Shown here in pieces: positions 7,741 to 15,883 of a DNA stretch of 30,636 bases. This stretch comes from Peptococcaceae bacterium (GTDB lineage Bacteria > Bacillota > DSM-521 > Neomoorellales > Neomoorellaceae). Positions within the stretch are counted from its first letter, which is position 1; each line of letters starts with the position of its first letter. The notes beneath the pieces are model-generated. The model ran no database searches. It was not told the origin of the DNA and saw nothing but the letters and a program-made list of their open reading frames with translations. The DNA is taken from positions 1-30,636 of the forward strand of contig DOLC01000085.1 of the NCBI GenBank assembly GCA_003509545.1, read 5' to 3'. Position numbers and translations under genes: made by a program.

Positions 7741-8679
7741 CTAAAGGAGTATTTCCGAATGGCCCGGTTCCAGCTTATCGCCCGCCCGCAGGCCCTGGGA
7801 TTTGGCCCATTCGGCGGCGGGAATTTTACCGGTGCCTGTAAACTGCACCCTCTTTACCAGCAGGGCGCCGTCGCCGGTGGCCACTACGAAGCCGTCGTCC
7901 CGGACGTCCAGGACTTCGCCGGGCGCGCCCTTGCCCTCCCAGGGCCGGGCCTCCCAGATCTTTAGCTTTTCTCCCCGGAATACGGCCCAGGCGCCCGGGG
8001 TGGGATCGGAGCCGCGGATGAAGTTGTAGAGCCTCTGGGTCGGTTGCGACCAATCGAGGCCCACGTGTTCCTCCTTAATGACGGGCTGGAAGGAGGCCTG
8101 GCTTTCGTCCTGGGGCACCGGCCGGGCCTTGCCCTCCCGGATGAGGCGGACGGCCTCCGCCACCAGTTTTACACCCAGGGGATATATCTTGCCGAAGTAG
8201 AGGGTTTTCACGCTGTCGTCAGGATCGATGGGGACTTTCTCTTGCAGGATGATGGGGCCGGTATCCACGCCTTCGTCGATCTGGTGGATGGTCACGCCGG
8301 TTTCCTTTTCCCCGGCGATGATGGCCCAGTTCATGGCGCTGCCGCCCCTATACTTGGGAAGCAGAGAAGGATGGAAGTTTATCCCCCCGTAGGTGGCCAG
8401 GTCGATCATGGCCTTGGGGACAAATTGGGTAACGTAGGCCAACACCAGGAGGTCGGGCCGGAGATCCGCCACCCAGGCGATGGCTTCATGATCTTTAAGC
8501 CTGGGGGGCTGGAGCAGCGGTATTCCCCGCTCCAATGCCAGTTCCTTTACCGGATTGGGATTTTTCTGGTCGGGTTTATCGGGTATTGTTAATACTCCGA
8601 CAATTTTTTCGCCTTGATCAATAAGGGCTTGCAGACAGTCCCGTCCGAAAGGGGCCTGACCGATAAAAACAATGCGCAA
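7741..8679 (-). CDS. Formyltransferase resembling the hydrolase domain of 10-formyl-THF dehydrogenase
   Basis: This 312-residue enzyme is of the Fmt/GART fold. Residues 1-205 form the formyltransferase domain, with INFHPSLLPKYRGG giving Asn101 and His103, and Asp139 in GVDTG: the formyl-THF catalytic triad. The C-terminal FMT_C-like domain reads FIRGSDPTPGAW and LLVKRVQF. From memory the chain tracks the N-terminal domain of animal ALDH1L1 (IGQxxFG, TIPDK, IRGxDxxPGAW, LLVKxxQ) more closely than standard methionyl-tRNA formyltransferase, but it keeps the Asn where ALDH1L1 has Ile. It could hydrolyse 10-formyl-THF or move the formyl group to an unknown acceptor. The frame runs open to 8883, but that extension overlaps the RNA repeat and looks non-coding. 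A TTG at 8679 follows AGGGGGAGGGG, and the homologous start falls there. Its leader is about 430 nt. Confidence 0.8.
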   Translation of the reverse strand: MRIVFIGQAPFGRDCLQALIDQGEKIVGVLTIPDKPDQKNPNPVKELALERGIPLLQPPRLKDHEAIAWVADLRPDLLVLAYVTQFVPKAMIDLATYGGINFHPSLLPKYRGGSAMNWAIIAGEKETGVTIHQIDEGVDTGPIILQEKVPIDPDDSVKTLYFGKIYPLGVKLVAEAVRLIREGKARPVPQDESQASFQPVIKEEHVGLDWSQPTQRLYNFIRGSDPTPGAWAVFRGEKLKIWEARPWEGKGAPGEVLDVRDDGFVVATGDGALLVKRVQFTGTGKIPAAEWAKSQGLRAGDKLEPGHSEILL

Positions 8680-8840
8680 TTCTTCCCCTCCCCCTATGTA
8701 TTTATTTGGTTTTATGGACGCCTTCCATGTACCCCGGCCCTCTTCCACCCCCCCGAAGCAGGTGTTTAGCGTATAGGCCGCCGCGGCGACCCGGAGAATG
8801 TACCTACCCCGAAAATAGCTTCTGTGCAGGTCGGCATTGT

Positions 8841-9075
8841 TTTCGCTCGCTAAGTGGTCCTCGCGGATCAGCCTACGGCTCAACCTCGGGCTCGGGCGGG
8901 GTTCCCGGCCTATTCAGCATCCTTGCTTCAGAGGCCGGCCTCGGACTTCCTGTCCTCGGCCCCGCCATCCCTCCTCGGCTTCGCCAAGGCTGCTGGGCCG
9001 CTCGGACCAAATCGCCGGCTCAAGAGAAATGCCGGCCCGTTGTTTTCATCCTTCTGCTGGTGCCCCTCGGCGGCG
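8841..9075 (-). repeat. Structured RNA-like repeat, copy B, in the formyltransferase leader
   Basis: This is the most complete copy. In minus-strand order it has a 5' hairpin within 9059-9075, the GGATGAAAA stretch, and a GAA-loop hairpin of 7 bp (8973-8989). A closing stem (8960-8966 with 8895-8901) then encloses two hairpins. Hairpin one pairs 8958-8961 with 8937-8940 and 8952-8955 with 8943-8946, separated by facing GA dinucleotides. Hairpin two pairs 8932-8938 with 8905-8911 and 8924-8927 with 8916-8919, again with GA facing GA. It ends with GCGAGG and GCGAGCGAAA (8841-8850). A promoter at 9113-9142 lies just upstream. The remaining leader (8680-8840) has no gene I can support. Confidence 0.75.
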
Positions 9076-9112
9076 TGAACGTCTACCCTCAAGGTTTGTA
9101 ATTTTTTAATTG

Positions 9113-9142
9113 AGTATACCATTTAAAGCCCGGGGCTGTCAA
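9113..9142 (-). promoter_or_regulatory. Strong sigma-A-type promoter for copy B RNA / formyltransferase
   Basis: TTGACA (9137-9142) and TATACT (9113-9118) are separated by 18 bases. Transcription should begin near 9105, about 30 nt before the conserved part of repeat copy B. The spacer holds an AGCCC-G-GGGCT palindrome next to the -35 box. Confidence 0.75.
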
Positions 9143-9158
9143 TAATTTAGGTGCGCCC

Positions 9159-9187
9159 ACCTGGTTGTCAGACCACCAGGTTTTTTC
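9159..9187 (+). terminator. Plus-strand terminator hairpin upstream of the PFOR promoter
   Basis: ACCTGGT (9159-9165) pairs with ACCAGGT (9175-9181) around a nine-base loop, followed by a run of six T residues. No plus-strand gene precedes it, and the PFOR promoter lies after it. It may insulate PFOR, end an unrecognised small plus-strand transcript, or belong to a longer leader if another start site exists upstream. Confidence 0.6.
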
Positions 9188-9221
9188 CCGCCCCCAACCG
9201 TGTATGTTGTATACCGGAGAG

Positions 9222-9250
9222 TTGACTATCCCCGGGGGTAGTGTTAAAGT
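9222..9250 (+). promoter_or_regulatory. PFOR promoter with palindromic operator in the spacer
   Basis: TTGACT (9222-9227), 17 bases, TAAAGT (9245-9250). The spacer is nearly all palindrome: 9225-9242 reads the same on both strands at 16 of 18 positions, centred on CCCCGGGG. A dimeric regulator bound there would cover both promoter boxes. The start codon is 54 bases past the -10 box, with AAGGGAG at 9287-9293. Confidence 0.7.
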
Positions 9251-9304
9251 AAGAGCGGGTAAGGGGGACCCTTTTTAAGCTAACGCAAGGGAGATGAAAC
9301 ATGT

Positions 9305-12300
9305 ATGGCCAAGTCGACCATCGACGGTAATACGGCTGCCGCCCACGTGGCCTATGCTTTGTCGGAAGTAGCCGCCATCTATCCCATAACTCCCTCCTCC
9401 CCCATGGCGGAGTTGTGCGATGAGTGGGCGGCCCAAGGACGCAAGAACATCTTCGGCCGTCCCTTGAAGGTAGTGGAAATGCAGTCGGAGGCGGGGGCCG
9501 CCGGTGCAGTCCACGGATCCCTGGCCGGCGGTGCCCTTACCACAACCTTCACCGCCTCTCAAGGGCTGTTGCTCATGATCCCCAATATGTATAAGATCGC
9601 CGGGGAGTTGTGGCCCTGCGTATTCCACGTGGCGGCCCGCTCCGTGGCCACCCATGCCCTGTCCATTTTCGGCGATCACTCCGACGTGATGGCCACCAGG
9701 CAGACGGGTTTTGCCCTCCTTTCCTCCGCTTCGGTACAGGAGGTAATGGATCTGGCCCTGGTGGCCCACCTGGCCACCTTGAAGGCCAGCGTCCCCTTCG
9801 TCCACTTTTTCGACGGTTTCCGCACCTCCCATGAGGTGCAGAAAATCGAGGTCATCGACTACGAGGATATGGCCAGATTGGTGGACTGGGAGGCCATCGA
9901 GGCCTTCCGGCGCCGGGCCTTGAATCCCGAACATCCCCACCAGGCGGGTACCGCCCAGAATCCCGATATCTTCTTCCAGGGGCGGGAGGCCGCCAACCCC
10001 TACTATCTGACGGTGCCGGGGATCGTCGAAGAGGTTATGGACAAGGTAGGGGAACTGACCGGGCGCCGCTACCGCCTGTTCGAGTACCACGGCCCTTCGG
10101 ATGCCGAACGCGTTATCGTATGCATGGGTTCCGCCTGCGATGTGGTGGAAGAAACGGTTGATTACCTGGTGGAGCGGGGAGAAAGGGTGGGCCTCGTCAA
10201 GGTGCGGCTCTACCGTCCCTTCTCGGCCGCCCACTTGGCAGAAGCCCTGCCGCCTACCGTCCGCCGCATTGCCGTCCTGGACCGTACCAAGGAGCCGGGC
10301 GCCCTAGGGGAGCCCCTCTACCAGGATGTCATCACCGCCCTGGCGGAAAAGGGTAAAGGCCATATCCTGGTGGTGGGCGGCCGCTATGGTCTGGGCTCTA
10401 AAGAGTTCTCGCCGTCCATGGTGAAAGCGGTCTTCGACAACCTGGCCGCCGACCAGCCCAGGAATCATTTCACGGTGGGCATAACCGACGATGTTACCGG
10501 GACCTCCCTGGAAATTAAAGAGCATATTGATACAGCACCCAAGGGGCTTTATCGCTGCAAGTTCTTCGGTCTAGGATCTGACGGTACGGTTGGTGCCAAC
10601 AAGAATTCTATTAAGATTATCGGCGACCACACCGACATGTACGCCCAGGGCTATTTCGTTTACGACTCCAAAAAATCCGGGGGCGTAACCGTCTCCCACC
10701 TGCGGTTTGGCAAGTCGCCCATTAAGTCCGCCTACCTCATCGACCAGGCAGACCTCATAGCCTGCCACAACCCCTCCTATGTGGGGCGCTACGACCTCCT
10801 GGAGGGCATTAAGCCGGGCGGTATTTTCCTCCTGAACTCCGGCTGGAGCCCGGAGGAGATGGAGGAAAAGCTGCCGGCCGACATGAAGCGGACCATTGCG
10901 GAAAAGAAACTCAAATTCTACAATATCGACGCCGTCAAGATCGCCCAGGAACTGGGCTTGGGCGGCCGGATAAATGTCATCATGCAGGCGGCCTTCTTCA
11001 AGATCGCCAACATCATACCGCCGGAAGATGCCTTCCGCTATATCAAGGAATCCATCGAGAAGACCTACGGCCGCAAGGGCGACAAGATCGTCAAGATGAA
11101 CCAGGCGGCGGTGGACAGGGCCGCCGAGGCCCTGGTGGAAATCCGGTACCCGGAAAGCTGGCTCAACTGTACCCAGGATGCTTCCCAGGCGGCGGCCGCC
11201 CGGGAGGAAGAGCCGGAGTTCGTCCGCAAGGTAATGCGGCCCATGCTGGCCTTAAAGGGAGACGAACTCCCGGTAAGCGCCTTTACGCCGGGAGGTTTCT
11301 TCCCCACCGGTACTACCAAGTATGAAAAGCGGGGAATAGCGGTGAGGGTGCCCCGGTGGGAGGCGGAACACTGCATCCAGTGCAACCAGTGTTCCCTGGT
11401 CTGCCCCCATGCCGCCATCCGGCCTTATCTGGCCCGGCCCGAAGATCTGGCGGGGGCGCCGGAAACCTTTGTTATCAAGAAGGCTTCCGGCAAGGAGGCC
11501 GCCGGCCTTATGTTCCGCATCCAGGTTTCACCCCTGGACTGCACCGGCTGCGGCAACTGCGTTGACGTCTGCCCGGCCAGGACCAAGGCCCTCACCATGG
11601 TGCCGTTGGAAGAAGCCCTGGCCGTGGAGGCCGAGAACTACGTTTTTGCCGAAGCCCTGCCGGAGGTGAAGGTCAACTTCAATCCGGCCACCGTCAGGGG
11701 CAGCCAGTTCCTGAAGCCCCTCATGGAATTCTCCGGCGCCTGTGCTGGCTGCGGCGAGACGCCTTATGTGAAGCTCATTACCCAGCTCTTCGGCGACCGC
11801 ATGATCATCGCCAATGCCACGGGGTGCTCCTCCATCTGGGGCGGGAGCGCTCCCAGCTGCCCTTACACCGTCAACCGGCAGGGCCATGGCCCGGCCTGGG
11901 CCAACTCCCTCTTTGAGGACAACGCCGAATTCGGCTACGGCATAAGCCTGGCCGTGGAAAAGCGGCGGGAGGAGCTGGCGGAGGCGGTGGAGAAGGCCCT
12001 GGCCGCCGGAGCCTTGAGCCCCGAGTTTAAGGCGGCCTGCCGCAGCTGGCTGGAAAGCAAGGAGGACGCGGCCCGTTCCCGGGAGGCGGGAGACCGGATT
12101 AAGGAACTCCTGCCCCGGGAAAAGGAGGCCGCCGGCAGAGAACTCAGGAGCCTTCTAGCTATCATTGATAATCTGAAGGACTACCTGGTGAAGAAATCCA
12201 TCTGGATTATCGGCGGGGACGGTTGGGCCTACGACATCGGGTACGGCGGCCTGGACCACGTGCTGGCCACCGGCGCCAACGTAAACCTTTTGGTCCTGGA

Positions 12301-12835
12301 TACCGAAGTGTACTCCAACACCGGCGGCCAGTCCTCCAAGGCCACCCCCTCGGCTGCCGTGGCCCGGTTCGCCGCGGCGGGCAAGAGGACCAGGAAGAAG
12401 GACCTGGGACTTATGGCCATATCCTACGGGTATGTTTATGTGGCCTCGGTGTGTATGGGTGCCAACCCCAACCAGCTCATCAAGGCCCTGATAGAAGCCG
12501 AGGCCTACGACGGCCCCTCCCTCATCATCGCCTACGCGCCGTGCATCAATCACGGCATCGATATGAGCAAGAGCCAGCGGGAGGGCAAGCGGGCGGTGGA
12601 AGCCGGCTACTGGCCCCTCTACCGCTATAACCCGGTGCTCGCGGCCCAGGGGAAGAACCCCTTCATCCTGGACTCCAAGGCGCCGACTTTGAGCTTCCGG
12701 GACTTCCTCATGGGCGAAATCCGCTACACCGCCCTGAAGAAGCAGTTCCCGGACCAGGCCGAGGAGCTCTTCGCCCGGGCCGAGGAAGAGGCCAGGGCCA
12801 GGCTGGCCGTCTACCAGAGGCTGGCCCAGGGATAA
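9305..12835 (+). CDS. nifJ: Pyruvate:ferredoxin (flavodoxin) oxidoreductase, single-chain
   Basis: This 1,176-residue PFOR is a homodimeric enzyme converting pyruvate + CoA to acetyl-CoA + CO2 while reducing ferredoxin, and the reverse in acetogens. Domain order: TPP-pyrimidine domain with AIYPITPSSPMAE (about residue 25); transketolase-C-like domain (to about 400); gamma/CoA domain with GLGSDGTVGANKNS (about 420); an insert; a two-cluster ferredoxin domain with CIQCNQCSLVCPH (about 690) and CTGCGNCVDVCPAR (about 745); and a C-terminal TPP domain with CAGCGETPY (about 815), NATGCSS and GGDGWAYDIG (about 970) followed by DTEVYSNTGGQ. Length matches Moorella PFOR (about 1,170). It is transcribed alone from the promoter at 9222-9250 and ends before a bidirectional terminator. 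This second pyruvate enzyme stands next to porCDAB. Confidence 0.96.
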   Translation: MAKSTIDGNTAAAHVAYALSEVAAIYPITPSSPMAELCDEWAAQGRKNIFGRPLKVVEMQSEAGAAGAVHGSLAGGALTTTFTASQGLLLMIPNMYKIAGELWPCVFHVAARSVATHALSIFGDHSDVMATRQTGFALLSSASVQEVMDLALVAHLATLKASVPFVHFFDGFRTSHEVQKIEVIDYEDMARLVDWEAIEAFRRRALNPEHPHQAGTAQNPDIFFQGREAANPYYLTVPGIVEEVMDKVGELTGRRYRLFEYHGPSDAERVIVCMGSACDVVEETVDYLVERGERVGLVKVRLYRPFSAAHLAEALPPTVRRIAVLDRTKEPGALGEPLYQDVITALAEKGKGHILVVGGRYGLGSKEFSPSMVKAVFDNLAADQPRNHFTVGITDDVTGTSLEIKEHIDTAPKGLYRCKFFGLGSDGTVGANKNSIKIIGDHTDMYAQGYFVYDSKKSGGVTVSHLRFGKSPIKSAYLIDQADLIACHNPSYVGRYDLLEGIKPGGIFLLNSGWSPEEMEEKLPADMKRTIAEKKLKFYNIDAVKIAQELGLGGRINVIMQAAFFKIANIIPPEDAFRYIKESIEKTYGRKGDKIVKMNQAAVDRAAEALVEIRYPESWLNCTQDASQAAAAREEEPEFVRKVMRPMLALKGDELPVSAFTPGGFFPTGTTKYEKRGIAVRVPRWEAEHCIQCNQCSLVCPHAAIRPYLARPEDLAGAPETFVIKKASGKEAAGLMFRIQVSPLDCTGCGNCVDVCPARTKALTMVPLEEALAVEAENYVFAEALPEVKVNFNPATVRGSQFLKPLMEFSGACAGCGETPYVKLITQLFGDRMIIANATGCSSIWGGSAPSCPYTVNRQGHGPAWANSLFEDNAEFGYGISLAVEKRREELAEAVEKALAAGALSPEFKAACRSWLESKEDAARSREAGDRIKELLPREKEAAGRELRSLLAIIDNLKDYLVKKSIWIIGGDGWAYDIGYGGLDHVLATGANVNLLVLDTEVYSNTGGQSSKATPSAAVARFAAAGKRTRKKDLGLMAISYGYVYVASVCMGANPNQLIKALIEAEAYDGPSLIIAYAPCINHGIDMSKSQREGKRAVEAGYWPLYRYNPVLAAQGKNPFILDSKAPTLSFRDFLMGEIRYTALKKQFPDQAEELFARAEEEARARLAVYQRLAQG

Positions 12836-12886
12836 GCCCGGAAACTTCCCCTCGGCTGCGGGCTCAAACCGCCCCTAGATAAGGAT

Positions 12887-12924
12887 AAAACCCCACAGCT
12901 TTGTTCAGGCTGTGGGGTTTCCTT
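12887..12924. terminator. Bidirectional terminator between PFOR and dctM
   Basis: CCCCACAGC (12891-12899) pairs perfectly with GCTGTGGGG (12909-12917) around a nine-base loop. AAAA precedes it and TTTCCTTT follows, so it works in both directions for the converging PFOR and TRAP-transporter transcripts. Confidence 0.85.
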
Positions 12925-12961
12925 TACAACTTTTCCCCAGGCTGAGGGAAGAACCTCCCCT

Positions 12962-14236
12962 TTACTGCCCCAACTTCAGGGGCAAGAGAGCGAGGGCCGG
13001 TACGTAGGTGATGAGGAAAAGGACGACCAGCATTACCGCCAGGAATTTGAGGACGGCCCGGCTCAAAGTGAGCAGGGGCAGCTTGCTGACATTGCAGGCC
13101 ACGTACAAGGCGGTCCCCACCGGCGGTGTGAGAAGGCCGATAGTGAGGTTGATAACCATAACCAGGCCGAATTGCACCAGATCGATGCCTAGAGATTTGG
13201 CCACCGGGACCAGGATGGGCACCAGCAGGATGATGGCCGGCCCGCTGTCCAGCACCGTTCCCACCAGGAGCAGCAAAATATTGATTAAAAGCAAAATCAT
13301 ATATTTGTTATCCGTCAGGGAAACGATGAAGGACGTTATTTGCTCCGGGATGCGCTCGCTGGCCAGGATCCAGCTGAACAGGGATGAGGTGGCGATGAGG
13401 AAGCCGATAATGGCCGTCTTTTTCCCCGCCTCGATCAGGGCGACGAACAGGTCCTTCAAACTCATCTCCCGGTAAACAAAAAGGCTCACTAAAATGGCGT
13501 AAACAGCAGCCACTGCCCCGCCTTCCGTAGCCGTAAAGATACCGCCCCTTATACCGCCGATGATAATAACGGGCATCATGAGGGCCCATAGGGCATCCTT
13601 AAATCGGAGCAATTTTTCTTTCCAGGGGACTGCTTCCTCTACCGGATAGTTTTCACGCCTGGCCACAACATAAGAAACAAGCATGAGCCCGAGGCCTATT
13701 AACACTCCCGGTATTATCCCCGTCAAGAAGAGGTCCCCTATGGAAACCTGGGCGGTCACCCCGTAAAGGATCAAGGCAATGCTGGGGGGAATTATGAGCC
13801 CGATACTTCCCGCCACGGCGGTCAACGCCGCGGAAAAGGCCCTGTCATAGCCCCGGCGCGCCATTTCCGGCACCATGAGGGAGCCGATGGCGGCAGTATC
13901 GGCCACTCCCGAGCCCGATATGCCCCCCATGATCACCCCCGTCACGGCAGTGACATGGGCCAGGCTGCCTTTGAATTTCCCGACCAGGGCCAGGGCAAAA
14001 TCTATAATTCTCTTGGTAATGCCTCCCCGGCTCATGACTTCTCCCGCCACCATAAAAAAAGGAATAGCCATAAAGGGGAAGGAGTTTACGGCGGCGAACA
14101 TGCGCTGGATGACCACCTGCATGGGGTAATTCCCTGCCGCCACCAACCCCAGGGTGGCGGCAATGCCCAGGACAAAGGAGATAGGAACTCCCAGGAGTAT
14201 GAGTACGATAAAGGCTCCGAAGAGAATGGCCGTCAA
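12962..14236 (-). CDS. dctM: TRAP transporter large permease, DctM family
   Basis: This 424-residue very hydrophobic protein has about a dozen membrane segments and is the transport subunit of a tripartite TRAP system, which uses an ion gradient rather than ATP. Family markers include the N-terminal LLGVPISFVLG, the PFFMVAGEVMSRGGI segment near residue 60, GGISGSGVADTAAIGS near 110 and the LTPPVGTALYV stretch near the C-terminus. Length is standard (about 425). It is the last gene of the operon, three bases after dctQ, and ends before a bidirectional terminator. Substrate is set by DctP; the operon context suggests a four-carbon or related sugar acid. Confidence 0.93.
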   Translation of the reverse strand: MTAILFGAFIVLILLGVPISFVLGIAATLGLVAAGNYPMQVVIQRMFAAVNSFPFMAIPFFMVAGEVMSRGGITKRIIDFALALVGKFKGSLAHVTAVTGVIMGGISGSGVADTAAIGSLMVPEMARRGYDRAFSAALTAVAGSIGLIIPPSIALILYGVTAQVSIGDLFLTGIIPGVLIGLGLMLVSYVVARRENYPVEEAVPWKEKLLRFKDALWALMMPVIIIGGIRGGIFTATEGGAVAAVYAILVSLFVYREMSLKDLFVALIEAGKKTAIIGFLIATSSLFSWILASERIPEQITSFIVSLTDNKYMILLLINILLLLVGTVLDSGPAIILLVPILVPVAKSLGIDLVQFGLVMVINLTIGLLTPPVGTALYVACNVSKLPLLTLSRAVLKFLAVMLVVLFLITYVPALALLPLKLGQ

Positions 14237-14239
14237 GAC

Positions 14240-14737
14240 TCACCGCCCCCCCACGTTTATCCAGTCCAAGACCGTATTCACGAGAAGGTAAACCAGCATC
14301 AGGATGCTCGCCAGGGGCAAGATCAGGTAGGGGTACAGCATGGGAATGCTCGTGGCGGGGCTCACCTGGTTCCGGCCGAGGTCCAACAGCTTAAAGCTGC
14401 CCTGGAGCATATAGACCACAAAGACGATCATGAGCAAATTGCCCACCAGTACCAGGATTCTTTGAACCCCCGCCGGCATGGCCTTTACGGCTACATCCAC
14501 CCCCACGTGCAGCCTCTCCTTTACCCCTATCACGGCACCCAAAAAAGTTATCCAGATAAAGAGATATCTGCCTATCTCCTCCGACCACGAGAGGGAATTG
14601 TGAAACACATACCTGGCTATAACTTGTACGAAAATTACCACCACCATCAGAAACATAAGGAGACCCAAAAGGACGGATAGTCCCCTGGCCACCGCCTCCA
14701 GGACAGCCAGGGGTCGGTTGGATGGTCGCAAACCCAT
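14240..14737 (-). CDS. dctQ: TRAP transporter small permease, DctQ family
   Basis: This 165-residue protein has four predicted membrane helices and the DctQ signatures QVIARYVFHNSLSWSEEIGR and WITFLGAVIGVKERLHVGVD. It joins DctM to form the membrane part of the transporter. The gene follows dctP after a 72-base spacer containing a GC-rich stem-loop, and dctM follows after three bases. Length fits the family (150-190). Confidence 0.92.
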   Translation of the reverse strand: MGLRPSNRPLAVLEAVARGLSVLLGLLMFLMVVVIFVQVIARYVFHNSLSWSEEIGRYLFIWITFLGAVIGVKERLHVGVDVAVKAMPAGVQRILVLVGNLLMIVFVVYMLQGSFKLLDLGRNQVSPATSIPMLYPYLILPLASILMLVYLLVNTVLDWINVGGR

Positions 14738-14767
14738 GGTCCTTGCTCACCCTTTTTTATTTTAGCC

Positions 14768-14787
14768 GGGGTCCCCGGAGGGACCCC
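14768..14787 (-). promoter_or_regulatory. Intercistronic stem-loop between dctP and dctQ
   Basis: GGGGTCCC pairs with GGGACCCC around a four-base loop. On the minus strand it is followed by an A-rich stretch, not T residues, so it is not a typical terminator. It may protect the upstream dctP message from 3' decay, which would give more binding protein than permease. Confidence 0.5.
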
Positions 14788-14809
14788 AGCGCCAAAACTT
14801 GCCCAGGGA

Positions 14810-15823
14810 TTATTTGGCATTGACTATCCTCTCATAGAGGTCCACCAGGCCGAGGTGTTCGGCATAGCTGCGGTGAACGCTCTGGGCCTTTTCTTTGAAG
14901 GGCTGGATGTCTGGATAGGTCACCTGCATACCCTTGGCCTTCATGACTTCCAGGTACTCCTCGGTTTTCTCTTTAACCAACTGGTTTTCGTACTCGGTGG
15001 CCTCGGCGGCGGCCTCCTCGATGGCCTGGCGCTGCTCGGGCGTTAGTTTGTTATAGGTCAGCTCGCTCATGCACAAGACGACGTATTCGTACTTGTGGTT
15101 CGTTATGGCTAGATACTTCTGGACCTCATGGATATTACCGGCGTAAATATACGGTATCGGGTTTTCCTGGGCCTCTATTACATTCTGCTCCAGGGCGCTG
15201 TACACTTCCGACCAGGCCATGGGCGTCGGGTTGGCCCCCATGGCCTTCCAGGCTTCCACCATGGCGGGTATCTCGGGCACCCGGATCTTCAACCCTTTAA
15301 TATCTTCTATAGAGTTGATGGGCTTGTTGGAAGTGACCTGCCGGGAGCCCCTTTCCCAGAAGGCCAGACCCCGAATGTTGGCGTTGGTGCGGAGCCTCTC
15401 CAGGAGTTCCTCCCCAATGGGGCCGTAGATGACCTTGCGCAAATGTTCCTCGTCTTCAAAGAGATAGGGTAGTTCTAGTATCTGGAACGATTTCTCAAAA
15501 TTACCTAATACTCCGGCAATAAGGGCAAAATCTACCGAACCCATCTGCATTCCCTCGGCCATATCCCTATCCCCACCGAGGGTGGAATTGGGGTAGATCT
15601 CTATTTTCACCTGACCGCCGGTTTTTTGGGCCACCAATTGGGCGAACCTTTCGGCGCCGAGCTGCCACAAGTCTTCCTGGGTCTGGATATGGCCCAGTTT
15701 GAGTACGATGGGCTGGCCCTTTTGGTCCGCGATCTTCTGTTGTTCACCTTGGCTTCCACCGCAGCCAGTGACCAAAAGGCCGAGGAACAGGGCGGCCACT
15801 ACCAAGCTCAAGTACTTCTTCAT
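14810..15823 (-). CDS. dctP: TRAP transporter solute-binding lipoprotein, DctP family
   Basis: This 337-residue extracytoplasmic binding protein has a lipoprotein signal: MKKYLSLVVAALFLGLLVTG followed by Cys21, a proper lipobox LVTGC. In the mature part, LKLGHIQTQEDLWQLGAERF opens the DctP domain. GLKIRVPEIPAMVEAWKAMG and NPTPMAWSEVYSALEQNVIE are the family core, with the conserved Arg in KIRVP that binds the ligand carboxylate in this family. The frame also opens at a TTG (15841), but that codon lies inside the GAGGAGG ribosome site serving the ATG at 15823. The ligand is probably a carboxylate; sugar acid is inferred from kinase and PdxA2 in the same operon. Confidence 0.92.
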   Translation of the reverse strand: MKKYLSLVVAALFLGLLVTGCGGSQGEQQKIADQKGQPIVLKLGHIQTQEDLWQLGAERFAQLVAQKTGGQVKIEIYPNSTLGGDRDMAEGMQMGSVDFALIAGVLGNFEKSFQILELPYLFEDEEHLRKVIYGPIGEELLERLRTNANIRGLAFWERGSRQVTSNKPINSIEDIKGLKIRVPEIPAMVEAWKAMGANPTPMAWSEVYSALEQNVIEAQENPIPYIYAGNIHEVQKYLAITNHKYEYVVLCMSELTYNKLTPEQRQAIEEAAAEATEYENQLVKEKTEEYLEVMKAKGMQVTYPDIQPFKEKAQSVHRSYAEHLGLVDLYERIVNAK

Positions 15824-15883
15824 GACCTCAAACCTCCTCAATCCTAACCTTATCTACGGCGCATCGCCTTCCCGGCAGGGCGG

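Noticed and set aside
8680..8883. N-terminal extension of the formyltransferase frame (68 residues)
   Set aside because: It overlaps the structured repeat and has no resemblance to the family N-terminus. A TTG with a strong ribosome site lies exactly at the homologous start.
8841..9075. Group II intron remnant, because GAGCCGTA occurs in copy B
   Set aside because: The following bases do not form a domain V hairpin, no reverse transcriptase is present, and the other copies lack the motif.
9275..10234. 319-residue minus-strand open frame opposite the PFOR N-terminus
   Set aside because: Shadow of a well-conserved gene; Gly- and His-rich with no domain.
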